Source: a bacterium UBP6_UBA1209
GTDB taxonomy: Bacteria; UBP6; UBA1177
Reading direction: 5' to 3'
Assembly (NCBI GenBank): GCA_002309575.1
Contig: DBXP01000020.1
Location: 66,634-110,389, forward strand
DNA length: 43,756 nucleotides
Both the position numbers and the translations under genes were made by a program. The notes below the pieces were generated by a model. It ran no database searches. It was not told where the DNA came from and saw nothing but the letters and a program-made list of their open reading frames with translations. Positions 1-8,065 of the stretch are shown in pieces. The first letter of the stretch is position 1. The number at the start of each line of letters is the position of its first letter.

Positions 1-459
1 TACGGCGGAGTCGACGGCGACAGCGCGAGTTCGACCGAGCTTTATGCGCTTTGCTCGGCACTCAGCGACCTTCCGATAAAGCAGTCGGTCGCGGTTACCG
101 GCTCGATCAACCAGATGGGCGAGATCCAGCCGATAGGCGGAGCGAACGAGAAGATCGAAGGCTTCTACGAAATCTGCAAAATCCGCGGCCTCACCGGCGA
201 TCAGGGCGTGATCATCCCGATCCAGAACGTCAGGAACCTTAATCTTTCGGATGAGATAATCAGGAGCGTGGAGGAGGGGAAGTTCCACATCTACGCGATC
301 AGCAACATTACCGAGGGGATCGAGATCCTGACAGGAGTTCCTGCCGGCAAACGCGGTGCGAACGGCAAATTCGCGAAGGGTACGGTCTTTGCCAGGATCG
401 ACGAGAAGCTGGCGATGCTCCGTGGTGACGATGACGACGATAAAGATGGAGAAAAATAA
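1..459 (+). CDS. Lon-type (S16) ATP-dependent protease, C-terminal fragment
   Basis: This is the last 152 residues of a Lon-family protease; the 5' part, including the AAA ATPase, lies outside the window. The reading frame is open from base 1. It begins inside the S16 peptidase domain: GDSAS at residues 6-10 holds the catalytic serine (S8), and GGANEKIEG holds the dyad lysine (K51). The segments TGSINQMGEIQPIGG and RGLTGDQGVIIP are typical of the LonB/YcbZ-like branch rather than classical LonA. The tail ends in a run of Asp and Lys. Lon proteases degrade misfolded and regulatory proteins in the cytoplasm. A small gene follows three bases after the stop. The family call is firm. The branch is less so, because the N-terminal part is missing. 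Confidence 0.9.
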   Translation, partial: YGGVDGDSASSTELYALCSALSDLPIKQSVAVTGSINQMGEIQPIGGANEKIEGFYEICKIRGLTGDQGVIIPIQNVRNLNLSDEIIRSVEEGKFHIYAISNITEGIEILTGVPAGKRGANGKFAKGTVFARIDEKLAMLRGDDDDDKDGEK

Positions 460-462
460 GAG

Positions 463-759
463 ATGACGAAGATAAACATCAGCTTTGACTTAGGTACGCC
501 GGATGAACTTTTTGCAAAATTTGCCGATGAAAGGCTCGACGGCATTTTAAAGCAGAAGGTGCCGGCGGAAAGCATCACTCTGAATCACAATAAAGCCGAC
601 CGTATTGTTGCATTTAAAGGCCGCTTTGTAGGCGGAGAGCTTCGTTATGACAACGGTCAGATCGATATCGCCCTTGAGATCCCGCTTCTATTCCGTCCCT
701 TCGAAAAGGAGATACGCGCCGGCATAACCGAAAACCTTAGGCGCGAAATCAACAGATAA
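463..759 (+). CDS. Small hypothetical protein, possible PHA_gran_rgn-like fold
   Basis: A 98-residue soluble protein starting three bases after the Lon-like gene, so it is probably co-transcribed and translationally coupled. A GGAG motif inside the end of the upstream gene (about 447) serves as its ribosome binding site. It has no signal peptide or membrane segment. The second half (FKGRFVGGELRYDNGQIDIAL followed by an amphipathic helix rich in E, K and R) resembles the layout of the short 'polyhydroxyalkanoic acid system' family (PF09650): a beta-hairpin with a GGxL turn, then a C-terminal helix with alternating charges. That resemblance is from memory and is weak. No catalytic residues are visible. 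The function is unknown. Confidence 0.7.
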   Translation: MTKINISFDLGTPDELFAKFADERLDGILKQKVPAESITLNHNKADRIVAFKGRFVGGELRYDNGQIDIALEIPLLFRPFEKEIRAGITENLRREINR

Positions 760-889
760 GATCACCTTAAATATCAGAAATCTCTGAATAAATTTAATAC
801 TTTAACTTGTGTAAACATACATAAAGAAATTCTTCGGATAAATTTACGGTTAGTCAGAAAGAGTGTTTAGGAAAATCAGATATAGCGGA

Positions 890-3121
890 TCAGCGGACGC
901 AGATAGTGAAAAATGCGCCGTTCGATTCCTTGTCGTAATTGATATAGCCTACATAGCCGCGATTTAATGCCGGAACCCATATATCTGAACCGGTAACGCT
1001 TCTGATGGAGTTCGTCCAAGAGTAAAAAGCTGCTGTTTCGGTTTGAGAGATATTGAACGGCATATCGGATGCGGGGAAGTATCTGTCGAAGCTTATAAGA
1101 GAGATCAGCTCGTTTCTGTTCGGAAGCCTCCAGTCGGTAAATCCTGCATACTCCATGTTTTCACAGTATGCCAGAGCATCTATCCACATCAGACTCGATT
1201 TCCTCTTGATGTTCCAGATAAGGTTCGTTGCCCTGTCTAAAACGACAGTATCTTCGCCTATGGTGTAGGGCTCGGGAATCTGAGTGTGGTTGTATTCGTC
1301 TCCTCTTACGCAAAGTGCATAAGCTGTACCGCTGCCGGAATCTCTGAAAGCGGTCTGGGCATTTTTAGCTCCTAATATCCAAATGTGGTTGTTGTTGCAG
1401 TCAGCCTCTTTTTCCAGAGTGCAGATTCGGGGGGTATTTGACCAAATAACCGGGTTCCCGCTGGGGATTTCCGGGAAGAAGGTATTGTCTACAGCCGGTT
1501 CGGCATAGTTGAGGTTGGAGATAGTTAACAGGTCCTTTATTGCAGGAAGTCTCCACGGACGGCTTGGGTCGTTGTCGTAGGTAAGTCCCGCGCAGTACTG
1601 AACTGCTTCGTCGTATGAAACGGTTAGCAGAGCCGGGTTTTCCGGATCGTCCGAATGTTTAAGAACATTGTACCATTCAAGTCCCGTGTTGGCGTCTGTA
1701 ACCAGATGTGTTTCCGGATCGTTGTTTTTGAAAGTAAGATTTATCGGAACGCATGTATCTGTGTGCTGGGCGTCCTGACCGAAATAATCTTCTGCCGCTG
1801 CGGGACATGACTCCATCCAGGCACCGTTTGTGCATCTTGTCTGACCTGTACAGATCGTTTTGACGACACGCGGGATACAGGTGCCGCTTGCAGGATCCCA
1901 CATGAAGCTCCCGTTTTCGTCATCTTTGCAGATGAAACGGCACTCTGTGGCCGATGCTTCGTAGTTGAATGCCGCAACCGGATCGACAGCCGGTTCCCAC
2001 GCCTGGTTTTCTTCATTCCATGTTTGGATGACCTCTTCGACAGAGTTCCATTTTGCATTTGCTATAAGTCCTGTGCAGGGAACAGTGTTCTGGGCAGGAA
2101 TGCACTTCGATTCGCCTTCATCCCAGACGTGGTTCTCTTTGCATTTCCAGTCGCAGGTATTTGCGGCAGGAGCTTCGTTGTAGTTCCCGTCGATAAGCGG
2201 AAGCCACTGTTCGCCGTCCCAGGTCTGTACGATCGTGTCTGTATTTCTCACTCCGAGCGGATCCGGGATCTCAGCGCAGGCGACACCGGTCTTCTGGCAG
2301 TAGCCGGCAGCCGGTTCACGGCCGGAACAGTCTGCCTTGCAGGGGACTGAACCAGCGTTTCCAAGTTCTTTTTCGACACACGAGATCGAGTTGCCGTCGC
2401 AGAACTCGCCGGGTTCGGTTATATTGTTTCCGCATACAGGTTCCGGGTCAGTGTCGGTTGCCGGAGTGGAATCTTCGTCCGTCGAAGGTTCTTCGTCTTC
2501 GTCTGTCGCCGGAGCAGTGTCTTCGTCCTGTGCAGGTTCTTCGTCTGGAAGTGTTTCGCCGCCTTCAGATACACACTTGTTCAAGTCTGAATCCCAAGTG
2601 TAGTTTTCTTTGCAGATCCATGCGCAGCTGTTTGAGGTAAGCTCGTCTGCGTGGGTCGCACGGGTCGACGGGATCCAGCCGCTGTTCGACCATGTCTGTG
2701 TAATGGTCTCGGTCTCTCTTGTTCCGTTCGGATCCGGGATCTCTTCACACTGGGCGTTTTTGTTCTGGCAGCGTGTTACGGCTGACTCCCAGCCTGAGCA
2801 GTCGCTCTTGCAGGGGATCGTTCCGTTGTTTCCGATGCCTAACTGAGCACATGTGATATTGCTGCCGTCGCAGACTTCGTTTCCGTTTACGGTCTTGTCA
2901 CCGCAGACAGGGTCCGGAGCCGGCGGTACGGTGTCGCCTGTGTCGCCGTCAGGTTCGGTATCTCCGGTATCAGCCGGTTCGGCCGAATCACCGTCTGTTT
3001 CACTGTCTGTATCCTCGTCGGAATCTGGGATCACATCCTCGTCGTTGATTTTTTTTGAGCCTCCGCACGCTGTAAAAAAGCAAATTGCGAAGATAAGTGA
3101 AATAAAAATAAGTTTTTTCAT
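890..3121 (-). CDS. Lipoprotein with Cys-rich modules and two Lcl_C (DUF1566) domains
   Basis: A 743-residue predicted lipoprotein. A type II signal peptide ends in FFTAC (C19), followed by GGSKK and an Asp/Glu/Thr-rich linker to about residue 65. Next come two modules starting CGDKTVNGNEVCDG and CGNNITEPGEFCDG. Each leads into a ~65-residue unit with the pattern C..IPDP....TQTW....W.P....C.W.CK....W....C. A third such unit is at about 350-418. Residues ~460-604 and ~605-743 are two Lcl_C/DUF1566 domains, recognised by TGLEWYN, PWRLPAIKDLL and DWRLPNRNELISLI, each ending in CVR. The same units recur many times in the giant lipoprotein at 32911-42540. GGAGG lies four bases before the ATG. It is probably anchored in the outer membrane with its modules outside the cytoplasm; a binding or adhesive role is inference. 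Confidence 0.88.
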   Translation of the reverse strand: MKKLIFISLIFAICFFTACGGSKKINDEDVIPDSDEDTDSETDGDSAEPADTGDTEPDGDTGDTVPPAPDPVCGDKTVNGNEVCDGSNITCAQLGIGNNGTIPCKSDCSGWESAVTRCQNKNAQCEEIPDPNGTRETETITQTWSNSGWIPSTRATHADELTSNSCAWICKENYTWDSDLNKCVSEGGETLPDEEPAQDEDTAPATDEDEEPSTDEDSTPATDTDPEPVCGNNITEPGEFCDGNSISCVEKELGNAGSVPCKADCSGREPAAGYCQKTGVACAEIPDPLGVRNTDTIVQTWDGEQWLPLIDGNYNEAPAANTCDWKCKENHVWDEGESKCIPAQNTVPCTGLIANAKWNSVEEVIQTWNEENQAWEPAVDPVAAFNYEASATECRFICKDDENGSFMWDPASGTCIPRVVKTICTGQTRCTNGAWMESCPAAAEDYFGQDAQHTDTCVPINLTFKNNDPETHLVTDANTGLEWYNVLKHSDDPENPALLTVSYDEAVQYCAGLTYDNDPSRPWRLPAIKDLLTISNLNYAEPAVDNTFFPEIPSGNPVIWSNTPRICTLEKEADCNNNHIWILGAKNAQTAFRDSGSGTAYALCVRGDEYNHTQIPEPYTIGEDTVVLDRATNLIWNIKRKSSLMWIDALAYCENMEYAGFTDWRLPNRNELISLISFDRYFPASDMPFNISQTETAAFYSWTNSIRSVTGSDIWVPALNRGYVGYINYDKESNGAFFTICVR

Positions 3122-3173
3122 TTTTCCTCCAGTATCGGGTTAATACAACTTAAATAAGCAAATTAAACGCATA

Positions 3174-3200
3174 ATTATACTCTAATGTGTTTTAAGTCAA
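3174..3200 (-). promoter_or_regulatory. Putative promoter of the DUF1566 lipoprotein
   Basis: On the minus strand, TTGACT (3200-3195) and TATAAT (3179-3174) are separated by 15 bases, about 50 bases before the lipoprotein ATG at 3121. The -35 box lies inside the last codons of the patatin-like gene. The -10 box continues as AATTATGCGTTTA, which is nearly identical to the sequence after the -10 box of the lipoprotein gene at 24296. The spacer is shorter than the usual 17, so this is only a moderate match. Confidence 0.4.
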
Positions 3201-4070
3201 GGAGAGAGGCTGTCGAACAAAGCTCAGGACTTCGTTCAGGCGCCTCTTAGCTACCTCTCTTCCTGCCTGATAGACGCGCTCGAGCTCGTCGCGGTCTTTC
3301 TCCGTACGGCTGATACCTAGAGGCTTGTCAGGACACAAAACGACCGCCCTGCCGGCTGCCTCCTCGGAAAAGACGAAAGCCGTCTGCCCGTTGTAGACCT
3401 CGTGACGGTGCGCCATCGCATAAATGAGCTTCGGGAATTTCCGCAGGACTATCCTGACGATCGGGAGCGTCCTGTTTTTCTCCTTCACATAACCCCGAGG
3501 CTGGGTCAGGACAACGACGTTTTTCGTGTAGCCGATGCTCTGGAAAAATTTCAGCGGTATGGAGTCCGTCATGCCGCCGTCAAGAAGCGTGTATCCCTCG
3601 ATCCGGACAGGTCTCGAGACAAGCGGCATCGAAGCGGAGGCCCGCATCCATGTCAGATCGCTGGCATCGCATGTTTCAAGTTTTTTGTAGAGAGGCTGCC
3701 CCGTGACCGCGTCAGAGGCAACTACGTAAAACTCCATCGGATTTTCTGCAAAGGTCTTGTAGTCGAATGGATCGAGCTCGTTCGGGATGCGGTCGTAGCA
3801 GAAGTCGGCGTTGTAGATATCGCCAGTCTTCAGGAGCGATCTTATGCTGCAGTAGCGTTTGTCTCCTGCGAAGCGCTGGTTGTAGCGGAATGCCCTGCCG
3901 ATCTGCTTCGATTTGTAGTTGCAGCCGAAAGTCGCACCCGCCGAGACCCCGACAGCTCCGTCGAACACGATACCGTTTTCCATAAACACGTCCGTGACGC
4001 CGGCGGTGAACATCCCGCGCATTGCGCCGCCCTCCAAAACCAAACCGATTTTTTGTGTTTCCGATCTCAT
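3192..4070 (-). CDS. Patatin-like phospholipase (YjjU/RssA-like)
   Basis: A patatin-fold serine lipid hydrolase of 292 residues, taking ATG at 4070 as the start. GGAG lies five to six bases upstream of that ATG, and the glycine-rich motif follows at once. The longer reading to 4178 adds 36 lysine-rich residues without a ribosome binding site. Visible motifs are GLVLEGGAMRGMFTAGV (oxyanion loop), GVSAGA (the GxSxG nucleophile elbow) and LDGGMTDSIPL (catalytic Asp in DGG). The order and spacing match E. coli YjjU. The family hydrolyses acyl esters of lipids and has no visible signal peptide here. It is a single gene, divergent from the TDEEPV lipoprotein. The C-terminal VLSFVRQPL may derive from a dispersed repeat (see findings). 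Confidence 0.88.
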   Translation of the reverse strand: MRSETQKIGLVLEGGAMRGMFTAGVTDVFMENGIVFDGAVGVSAGATFGCNYKSKQIGRAFRYNQRFAGDKRYCSIRSLLKTGDIYNADFCYDRIPNELDPFDYKTFAENPMEFYVVASDAVTGQPLYKKLETCDASDLTWMRASASMPLVSRPVRIEGYTLLDGGMTDSIPLKFFQSIGYTKNVVVLTQPRGYVKEKNRTLPIVRIVLRKFPKLIYAMAHRHEVYNGQTAFVFSEEAAGRAVVLCPDKPLGISRTEKDRDELERVYQAGREVAKRRLNEVLSFVRQPLSLT

Positions 4071-4159
4071 TGTTACTCCGTTAACATATTTTGTATCCCA
4101 ATACACTTTTTTCGTAAAAAAACGATAAAAAACGACGGGATCCCGCTTTGTTAAAATTC

Positions 4160-4187
4160 TTGCTTTTTTTTTGGTCATGCCTAAAAT
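4160..4187 (+). promoter_or_regulatory. Putative promoter of the TDEEPV lipoprotein
   Basis: TTGCTT (4160-4165) and TAAAAT (4182-4187) are separated by 16 bases, in the T-rich gap between the divergent patatin and lipoprotein genes. The same two boxes with the same 16-base spacing occur before the lipoprotein gene at 24296, which supports both as sigma-70-type promoters. Confidence 0.5.
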
Positions 4188-4253
4188 GCTGCCGCTTGTT
4201 TTTTTGGTATTTCACAACTGGCTTTTTTTTAACTTTATTTTTTGAGGTGTATG

Positions 4254-5216
4254 ATGAAAAAACTTTTGACACTTATGCTTGCTGCAATGTTTGTATTCGC
4301 TATTGTTGCATGCGGCGACAGCAAGAAAGAAGAGACCAACAACGATTCTGATTCAACGGACATTTCCGATGAAGACACAACTCCTGCAACAGACGAAGAA
4401 CCCGTAACGGATGAAGAGCCTGTAACAGACGAAGAACCCGTAACAGACGAAGAGCCTGTAACGGATGAAGAGCCTGTAACGGATGAAGAACCCGTAACAG
4501 ATGAAGAGCCTGTAACAGATGAAGAACCCGTAACAGACGAAGAACCGGCAACGGACGAAGAACCGGCAACTGACGAAGACACGACTCCGGCAGCTGACGA
4601 AGAGCCGGCAACTGATGAAGACACAACTCCGGCAACAGATGAAGAGCCGGCAACGGACGAAGACACAACTCCGGCAACAGATGAAGAGCCGGCAACGGAC
4701 GAAGATGTCGAGCCGTCAGCTCCGATCGTAGTAAACGGCGGTTTCGAGAATGTAGATGTGAGCGGTATCCCTTCAAACTGGCACACCGCAAACAGCACAG
4801 GTGATTATCCTTTTTCAAGTATTCTTACCGCAAATATCGCATCCGTAACTGATGCTGCATATGTAAAGAGCGGCACAAAGGCTGTAAAGCTTACAAGCAC
4901 GAAAAACGGTAACGAAAGATTTGTCGCTGACGGTATCGCTCTTGAAGCAGGAACCTACAAATGCTCGGTCTATGCAAAGGGCAACACAAAGGCTAAGATC
5001 GGCTACTGCAAAGGCAGCGCTTCCGATTGCAAATACAATGACACCAATCACACTCAGCTTACCGACGAATGGCAGCAGATCGTTTTTGACAATGATGATC
5101 TTAAATTCACAACAGACGAGCCGACGATCAATTTCGTAATCCTTGTAAACAGCAAAGAGGCAGCTGACAAAGACGGCTACTTCGACGATTTCGTTTGTGA
5201 AAAGGTCACTGAGTAA
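4254..5216 (+). CDS. Lipoprotein with TDEEPV tandem repeats and a CBM-like C-terminal domain
   Basis: A 320-residue lipoprotein. The signal peptide MKKLLTLMLAAMFVFAIVAC gives C20, followed by GDSKKEE. ATG 4254 is preferred because GAGG at 4244-4247 sits six bases upstream; ATG 4251, one codon earlier, is possible. Residues ~46-153 form a very regular acidic stalk: eight TDEEPV units, two TDEEPA units, then alternating TDEDTTPA and DEEPA units. The rest (~160-320) looks like a jelly-roll carbohydrate-binding or galactose-binding domain. It begins VNGGFENVDVSGIPSNWH, contains AYVKSGTKAVKLTST, and ends with YFDDFVCEK, a layout known from CBM4/9-type domains. The likely picture is a surface-displayed binding domain on a charged stalk; the ligand is unknown. 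Confidence 0.85.
   Translation: MKKLLTLMLAAMFVFAIVACGDSKKEETNNDSDSTDISDEDTTPATDEEPVTDEEPVTDEEPVTDEEPVTDEEPVTDEEPVTDEEPVTDEEPVTDEEPATDEEPATDEDTTPAADEEPATDEDTTPATDEEPATDEDTTPATDEEPATDEDVEPSAPIVVNGGFENVDVSGIPSNWHTANSTGDYPFSSILTANIASVTDAAYVKSGTKAVKLTSTKNGNERFVADGIALEAGTYKCSVYAKGNTKAKIGYCKGSASDCKYNDTNHTQLTDEWQQIVFDNDDLKFTTDEPTINFVILVNSKEAADKDGYFDDFVCEKVTE
4388..4711 (+). repeat. 18-bp in-frame tandem repeats encoding TDEEPV/TDEEPA
   Basis: About ten near-identical 18-bp units (GAtGAaGAgCCtGTaACa type) are followed by 42-bp compound units encoding DEEPATDEDTTPAT. Synonymous wobble differences (GAC/GAT, GAA/GAG, CCC/CCT) show that the units have diverged slightly. Because the unit is a multiple of three, copy-number change would lengthen or shorten the stalk without breaking the frame. 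Confidence 0.9.
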
Positions 5217-5255
5217 TTTCTCTTAAATTTATTTCCAGAAAATCCCGAAAATTTC

Positions 5256-5873
5256 CTAAAACAGATCGAGCTGTTCCGGTTCCTTTTCTTTGAAAAGCCT
5301 GAAGCTTTTCCTGTAGATTTCACAGGGACCGATTTTTCTTAAAATTTCGTAGTGCTCCTCTGTCGGATAGCCTTTGTGCGATGCGAGGTGATATTCAGGG
5401 TAGAGTTCGTCCAGCCGCATCATGACGCGGTCGCGGAAGCACTTCGCGATGATCGAGGCCGCCGCGATATTTACGCTGAGAGCATCCCCCTTGACGAGTG
5501 AGATCTCGTTGTCGATCCTCTTGGTCAGTTTGTTGCCGTCAATTATAACTATATGATTTTGCCGGATTCTGCTGATGACTTTGTTCGCGCACCTTGCCAT
5601 GCCGAGAAGGGTTGCGTTCAGGATGTTGAGTTTGTCGATGACTTCGGGGCGCACCGCCCAGAGCGACCAGACGCTGTTCTTTACTATCTGCGGCAGAAGT
5701 TCGAGCCGCCGCTTTTCCGAGAGCTGTTTCGAGTCGTTGAGCCCCGGGATATCACGGAAAAGCGAAACAGCCGCCGTCACTACAGGTCCGCAGAGAGGAC
5801 CGCGTCCGGCTTCGTCGACGCCGATCACGCGAAAGCCCTTTTCAGCATATTTTTTATCTATATCTCCAATCAT
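5256..5873 (-). CDS. rnhB: Ribonuclease HII
   Basis: A 205-residue RNase HII, the usual length, which removes RNA primers and single ribonucleotides from RNA-DNA hybrids using divalent metal ions. The N-terminal GVDEAGRGPLCGPVV carries the first acidic pair (DE). IIDGNKL holds the next catalytic Asp, and AAASIIAKCFRD supplies the last one. The GRGP segment and the later SHKGYPTEEHYE are typical of type 2 enzymes. The C-terminus EQLDLF resembles a PCNA/beta-clamp interaction tail (QxxLxLF type), as reported for other RNase HII proteins. The start codon overlaps the stop of hemW by four bases (ATGA), so it is the last gene of the minus-strand operon beginning at 7900. Confidence 0.97.
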   Translation of the reverse strand: MIGDIDKKYAEKGFRVIGVDEAGRGPLCGPVVTAAVSLFRDIPGLNDSKQLSEKRRLELLPQIVKNSVWSLWAVRPEVIDKLNILNATLLGMARCANKVISRIRQNHIVIIDGNKLTKRIDNEISLVKGDALSVNIAAASIIAKCFRDRVMMRLDELYPEYHLASHKGYPTEEHYEILRKIGPCEIYRKSFRLFKEKEPEQLDLF

Positions 5874-6988
5874 TTCAGCTCCTTAAAAAGTTCAAGCAGC
5901 ACATAGTTCAGGTAGCGGCTCCCCTTTTCGGTGCATAAGAGCCGCTCTCCGTCATCAGTCTTTTTCAGAAAACCGTTGCAAAGCAGATTTTCAAATGTCT
6001 TGGTACTAAAAACGGATTTTTGGTCGTTTTTAAATAACTCGTTGAAATCATTTATGCTTATCCCGGTACTTTTTCTGAGTCCCATCATCAGATACTCTTC
6101 GGCAAGTTCGGAGCCCGAAGGCTGATATATGCTTAGCCCCTCTCTTCCGATAAAGGCCTTCACATCGTCGGCGTACCTTGAGTGGAGCCCCGTTTCTGCG
6201 ATAAACGAGGCTGCGCCGGCACCGATCCCGAGCCATGAACCGTACGACCAGTAGAGCAGGTTGTGCCTCGATTCAAACCCCTTTTTTGCAAAGTTGCTTA
6301 TTTCGTAGCGCTCAAAACCCCTCTCTTGCAGAAAATCGCGGATAAGCTCCTCCTGAGCTGCAGTCTCATCATCGTCGAGAAGTTTAGGAGCACCGGTCCT
6401 GCCCGGTCTGGTGTACTGGTATGCCGAAATGTGCTTAGGATCGCAAATATCGAACAGTTTTGAAAACTCGTTGTAAATATTGCGGTTTTTGCCGATGCCG
6501 TAGATGAAGTCGAAGGATATGTTGTCAAAATATCCGGCGAAAACAGGCAATCCGCGAAGTATATCCGCCTTGGTCGTACGCCTTCCCATCTCTGTCAGAA
6601 CGGCGTCGTCGAAAGCCTGGATCCCGACGCTCAGGCGGTTGACTCCGCAGTTTTTGAGGTTCGCGATCCATTCGCGGTCGGTATCGGCCGGATTCACCTC
6701 GACAGTCACTTCGAGTTTCGAGAGATCGAGGCCGAGGCTTTCGGCGGTGCGGCTGAAACTTCTGAAAAAGGCCTGCGGCATTGAAGAGGGGCTTCCTCCG
6801 CCGAAGTAGACACTTACTGTTTCTGTTCCGTCAAGTTCGTTAAATCTCTGCTCAAATTCGGCAAGAAGAGATTCCCCGTAGCGGTTTTTTATATTTGGAT
6901 CGGAAATCTCCGTACTGAAAAAATCACAGTACAGACACCTTTTTCTGCAGAACGGAATATGAAAATAGATCCCGGAGAGCCTTTTCAA
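5870..6988 (-). CDS. hemW: Radical SAM protein HemW (CPO-like)
   Basis: A 372-residue radical SAM protein of the oxygen-independent coproporphyrinogen oxidase-like group. The cluster motif CRKRCLYC at about residues 14-21 matches CxxxCxxC. YFGGGSPSSMP, VEVNPAD and GVNRLSVGIQAFDD follow in the expected order, and GGGSPS corresponds to the SAM-binding GGGTPS. The C-terminal HNLLYWSYGSWLGIGAGAAS is the HemW signature. HemW is a heme-binding chaperone that delivers heme; true HemN has a longer N-terminus and an extra cysteine. The start is TTG at 6988, with GGAG about ten bases upstream. It lies eight bases after the unknown 116-aa gene and is coupled to rnhB. Confidence 0.92.
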   Translation of the reverse strand: MKRLSGIYFHIPFCRKRCLYCDFFSTEISDPNIKNRYGESLLAEFEQRFNELDGTETVSVYFGGGSPSSMPQAFFRSFSRTAESLGLDLSKLEVTVEVNPADTDREWIANLKNCGVNRLSVGIQAFDDAVLTEMGRRTTKADILRGLPVFAGYFDNISFDFIYGIGKNRNIYNEFSKLFDICDPKHISAYQYTRPGRTGAPKLLDDDETAAQEELIRDFLQERGFERYEISNFAKKGFESRHNLLYWSYGSWLGIGAGAASFIAETGLHSRYADDVKAFIGREGLSIYQPSGSELAEEYLMMGLRKSTGISINDFNELFKNDQKSVFSTKTFENLLCNGFLKKTDDGERLLCTEKGSRYLNYVLLELFKELK

Positions 6989-6996
6989 AGCGGCTG

Positions 6997-7347
6997 TTAC
7001 TCCTCGCAGGAGCCTGATGCGGCGATATCTTCGAGACCGAGCGTCGCCTTTTCGGAGACGGAGACAAGAAGCCTTGCGTCAATGTTGTTTTTATCGAAAA
7101 TATCCTTGACTTCGGTATAGATCAGGTTTTTCAGCTCCTCCTTGTCGCTGATCTTGCTGCGCTGACCGTCATTTTCACCGACCTTGTACTCCCCGACATA
7201 GATGTTTTTCGGCAGCTGTCTCGGTTCGCCGTCGAACCTGATTTTGCTGAAAAGCCCGAGATCCTCCATCTCGCCGTCGATAAAATCCTGATCATACCTG
7301 TTTTTTCCGCCGATAGGCTCAAAAGCCAGAAAAACAAAACAGTGCAT
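6997..7347 (-). CDS. Hypothetical protein, 116 aa
   Basis: I do not recognise this protein. It is soluble and acidic, with no signal peptide or membrane span. The N-terminus MHCFVFLAFEPI looks like a beta strand; the middle has KNIYVGEYKVGENDG; and a predicted helix (KEELKNLIYTEVKDIFDKNNI) precedes a final strand ARLLVSVSE. It could be a small alpha/beta domain. AGAGGT lies about six bases before the ATG. It sits ten bases downstream of the PfpI-like gene and eight bases upstream of hemW on the same strand, so it is clearly an operon member. The tight packing argues that it is a real gene. Confidence 0.75.
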   Translation of the reverse strand: MHCFVFLAFEPIGGKNRYDQDFIDGEMEDLGLFSKIRFDGEPRQLPKNIYVGEYKVGENDGQRSKISDKEELKNLIYTEVKDIFDKNNIDARLLVSVSEKATLGLEDIAASGSCEE

Positions 7348-7357
7348 TTTTTACCTC

Positions 7358-7900
7358 TTATTTTTCATTTAGCTTTGCGACAACTGCCTTTGCAAATTCC
7401 GCGGCAGCGGCCGGACCGTTCCCGGTGATAAGGTTCCCGTCAACTACGACAGGTCTGTCGATAAACTCGGCGCCTGCGTTTTCCATGACTTTGCTTGTCG
7501 TTGTGCCGTATTCAGCGTCGTCGCCGTTCCAGACGGTGACCTTTCTGCCCTTGACGACACCGGCTTTCGCCAGAATCGTAGGTGCCCAGCAGATCGCTGC
7601 GAGGACCTTGCGGTCAGCGGAATTTTTCGCGATTTCAACAGCCCGCCTGTCCGAGCGCACGGAGGGTGTTCCCATTCCGCCGATGAAGACGACCGCGTCG
7701 AAATCGGATCCCTTGACCTCGTCAAGCGTCGTTTTTATCTCGATTTCAGCTCCGAACATGCCGACAGCCCTGCCTTTTCTGATGCTGGCGACTGTGACAT
7801 CCGTTCCTGCATCCCTGAAGGCGTTGAAGGACTCCGAAAACTCCTCGTCCCTGAATTTTTCAAAGGCGACGATCATTAAAACCTTTGTTTTGCTCTGCAT
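7358..7900 (-). CDS. DJ-1/PfpI family protein
   Basis: A 180-residue member of the DJ-1/PfpI superfamily (glutamine-amidotransferase-like fold). KVLMIVAFEKFRDEEF at the N-terminus carries the conserved Glu (FRDEE). AVVFIGGMG is the loop before the nucleophile region, and LAAICWAPTILAKAG contains the nucleophile-elbow cysteine with its following small residues. GNLITGNGP is the usual C-terminal motif. Members act as intracellular peptidase-like, glyoxalase/deglycase-like or chaperone proteins; the exact reaction cannot be told from sequence. The start at 7900 has a perfect GGAGG five bases upstream; the reading from 7918 would place that site inside the gene. It is the first gene of a four-gene minus-strand operon and is divergent from the aroA-like gene. 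Confidence 0.9.
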   Translation of the reverse strand: MQSKTKVLMIVAFEKFRDEEFSESFNAFRDAGTDVTVASIRKGRAVGMFGAEIEIKTTLDEVKGSDFDAVVFIGGMGTPSVRSDRRAVEIAKNSADRKVLAAICWAPTILAKAGVVKGRKVTVWNGDDAEYGTTTSKVMENAGAEFIDRPVVVDGNLITGNGPAAAAEFAKAVVAKLNEK

Positions 7901-8065
7901 AAGAACCTCCTTAATCAAAAACGCAGTATCTTATCCATAAGCTGCAAAATTCCAAAGATTTTGTCTGCAAAATATCTCAAATGCCGGTTTTACGGCTCGA
8001 TAATGTCTTTAATTTAATTGCAAAAACCAATTATCTGAATAGACTCCTTCCGCATTGGAGGTGCT

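Noticed and set aside
760..889. A transcription terminator between the convergent genes.
   Set aside because: I see an AT-rich stretch but no stable GC stem with a T-run.
4235..4798. A minus-strand frame encoding SSSVTG/SSSVAG repeats.
   Set aside because: It is the complement of the TDEEPV repeats; the plus strand has the signal peptide, promoter and C-terminal domain.
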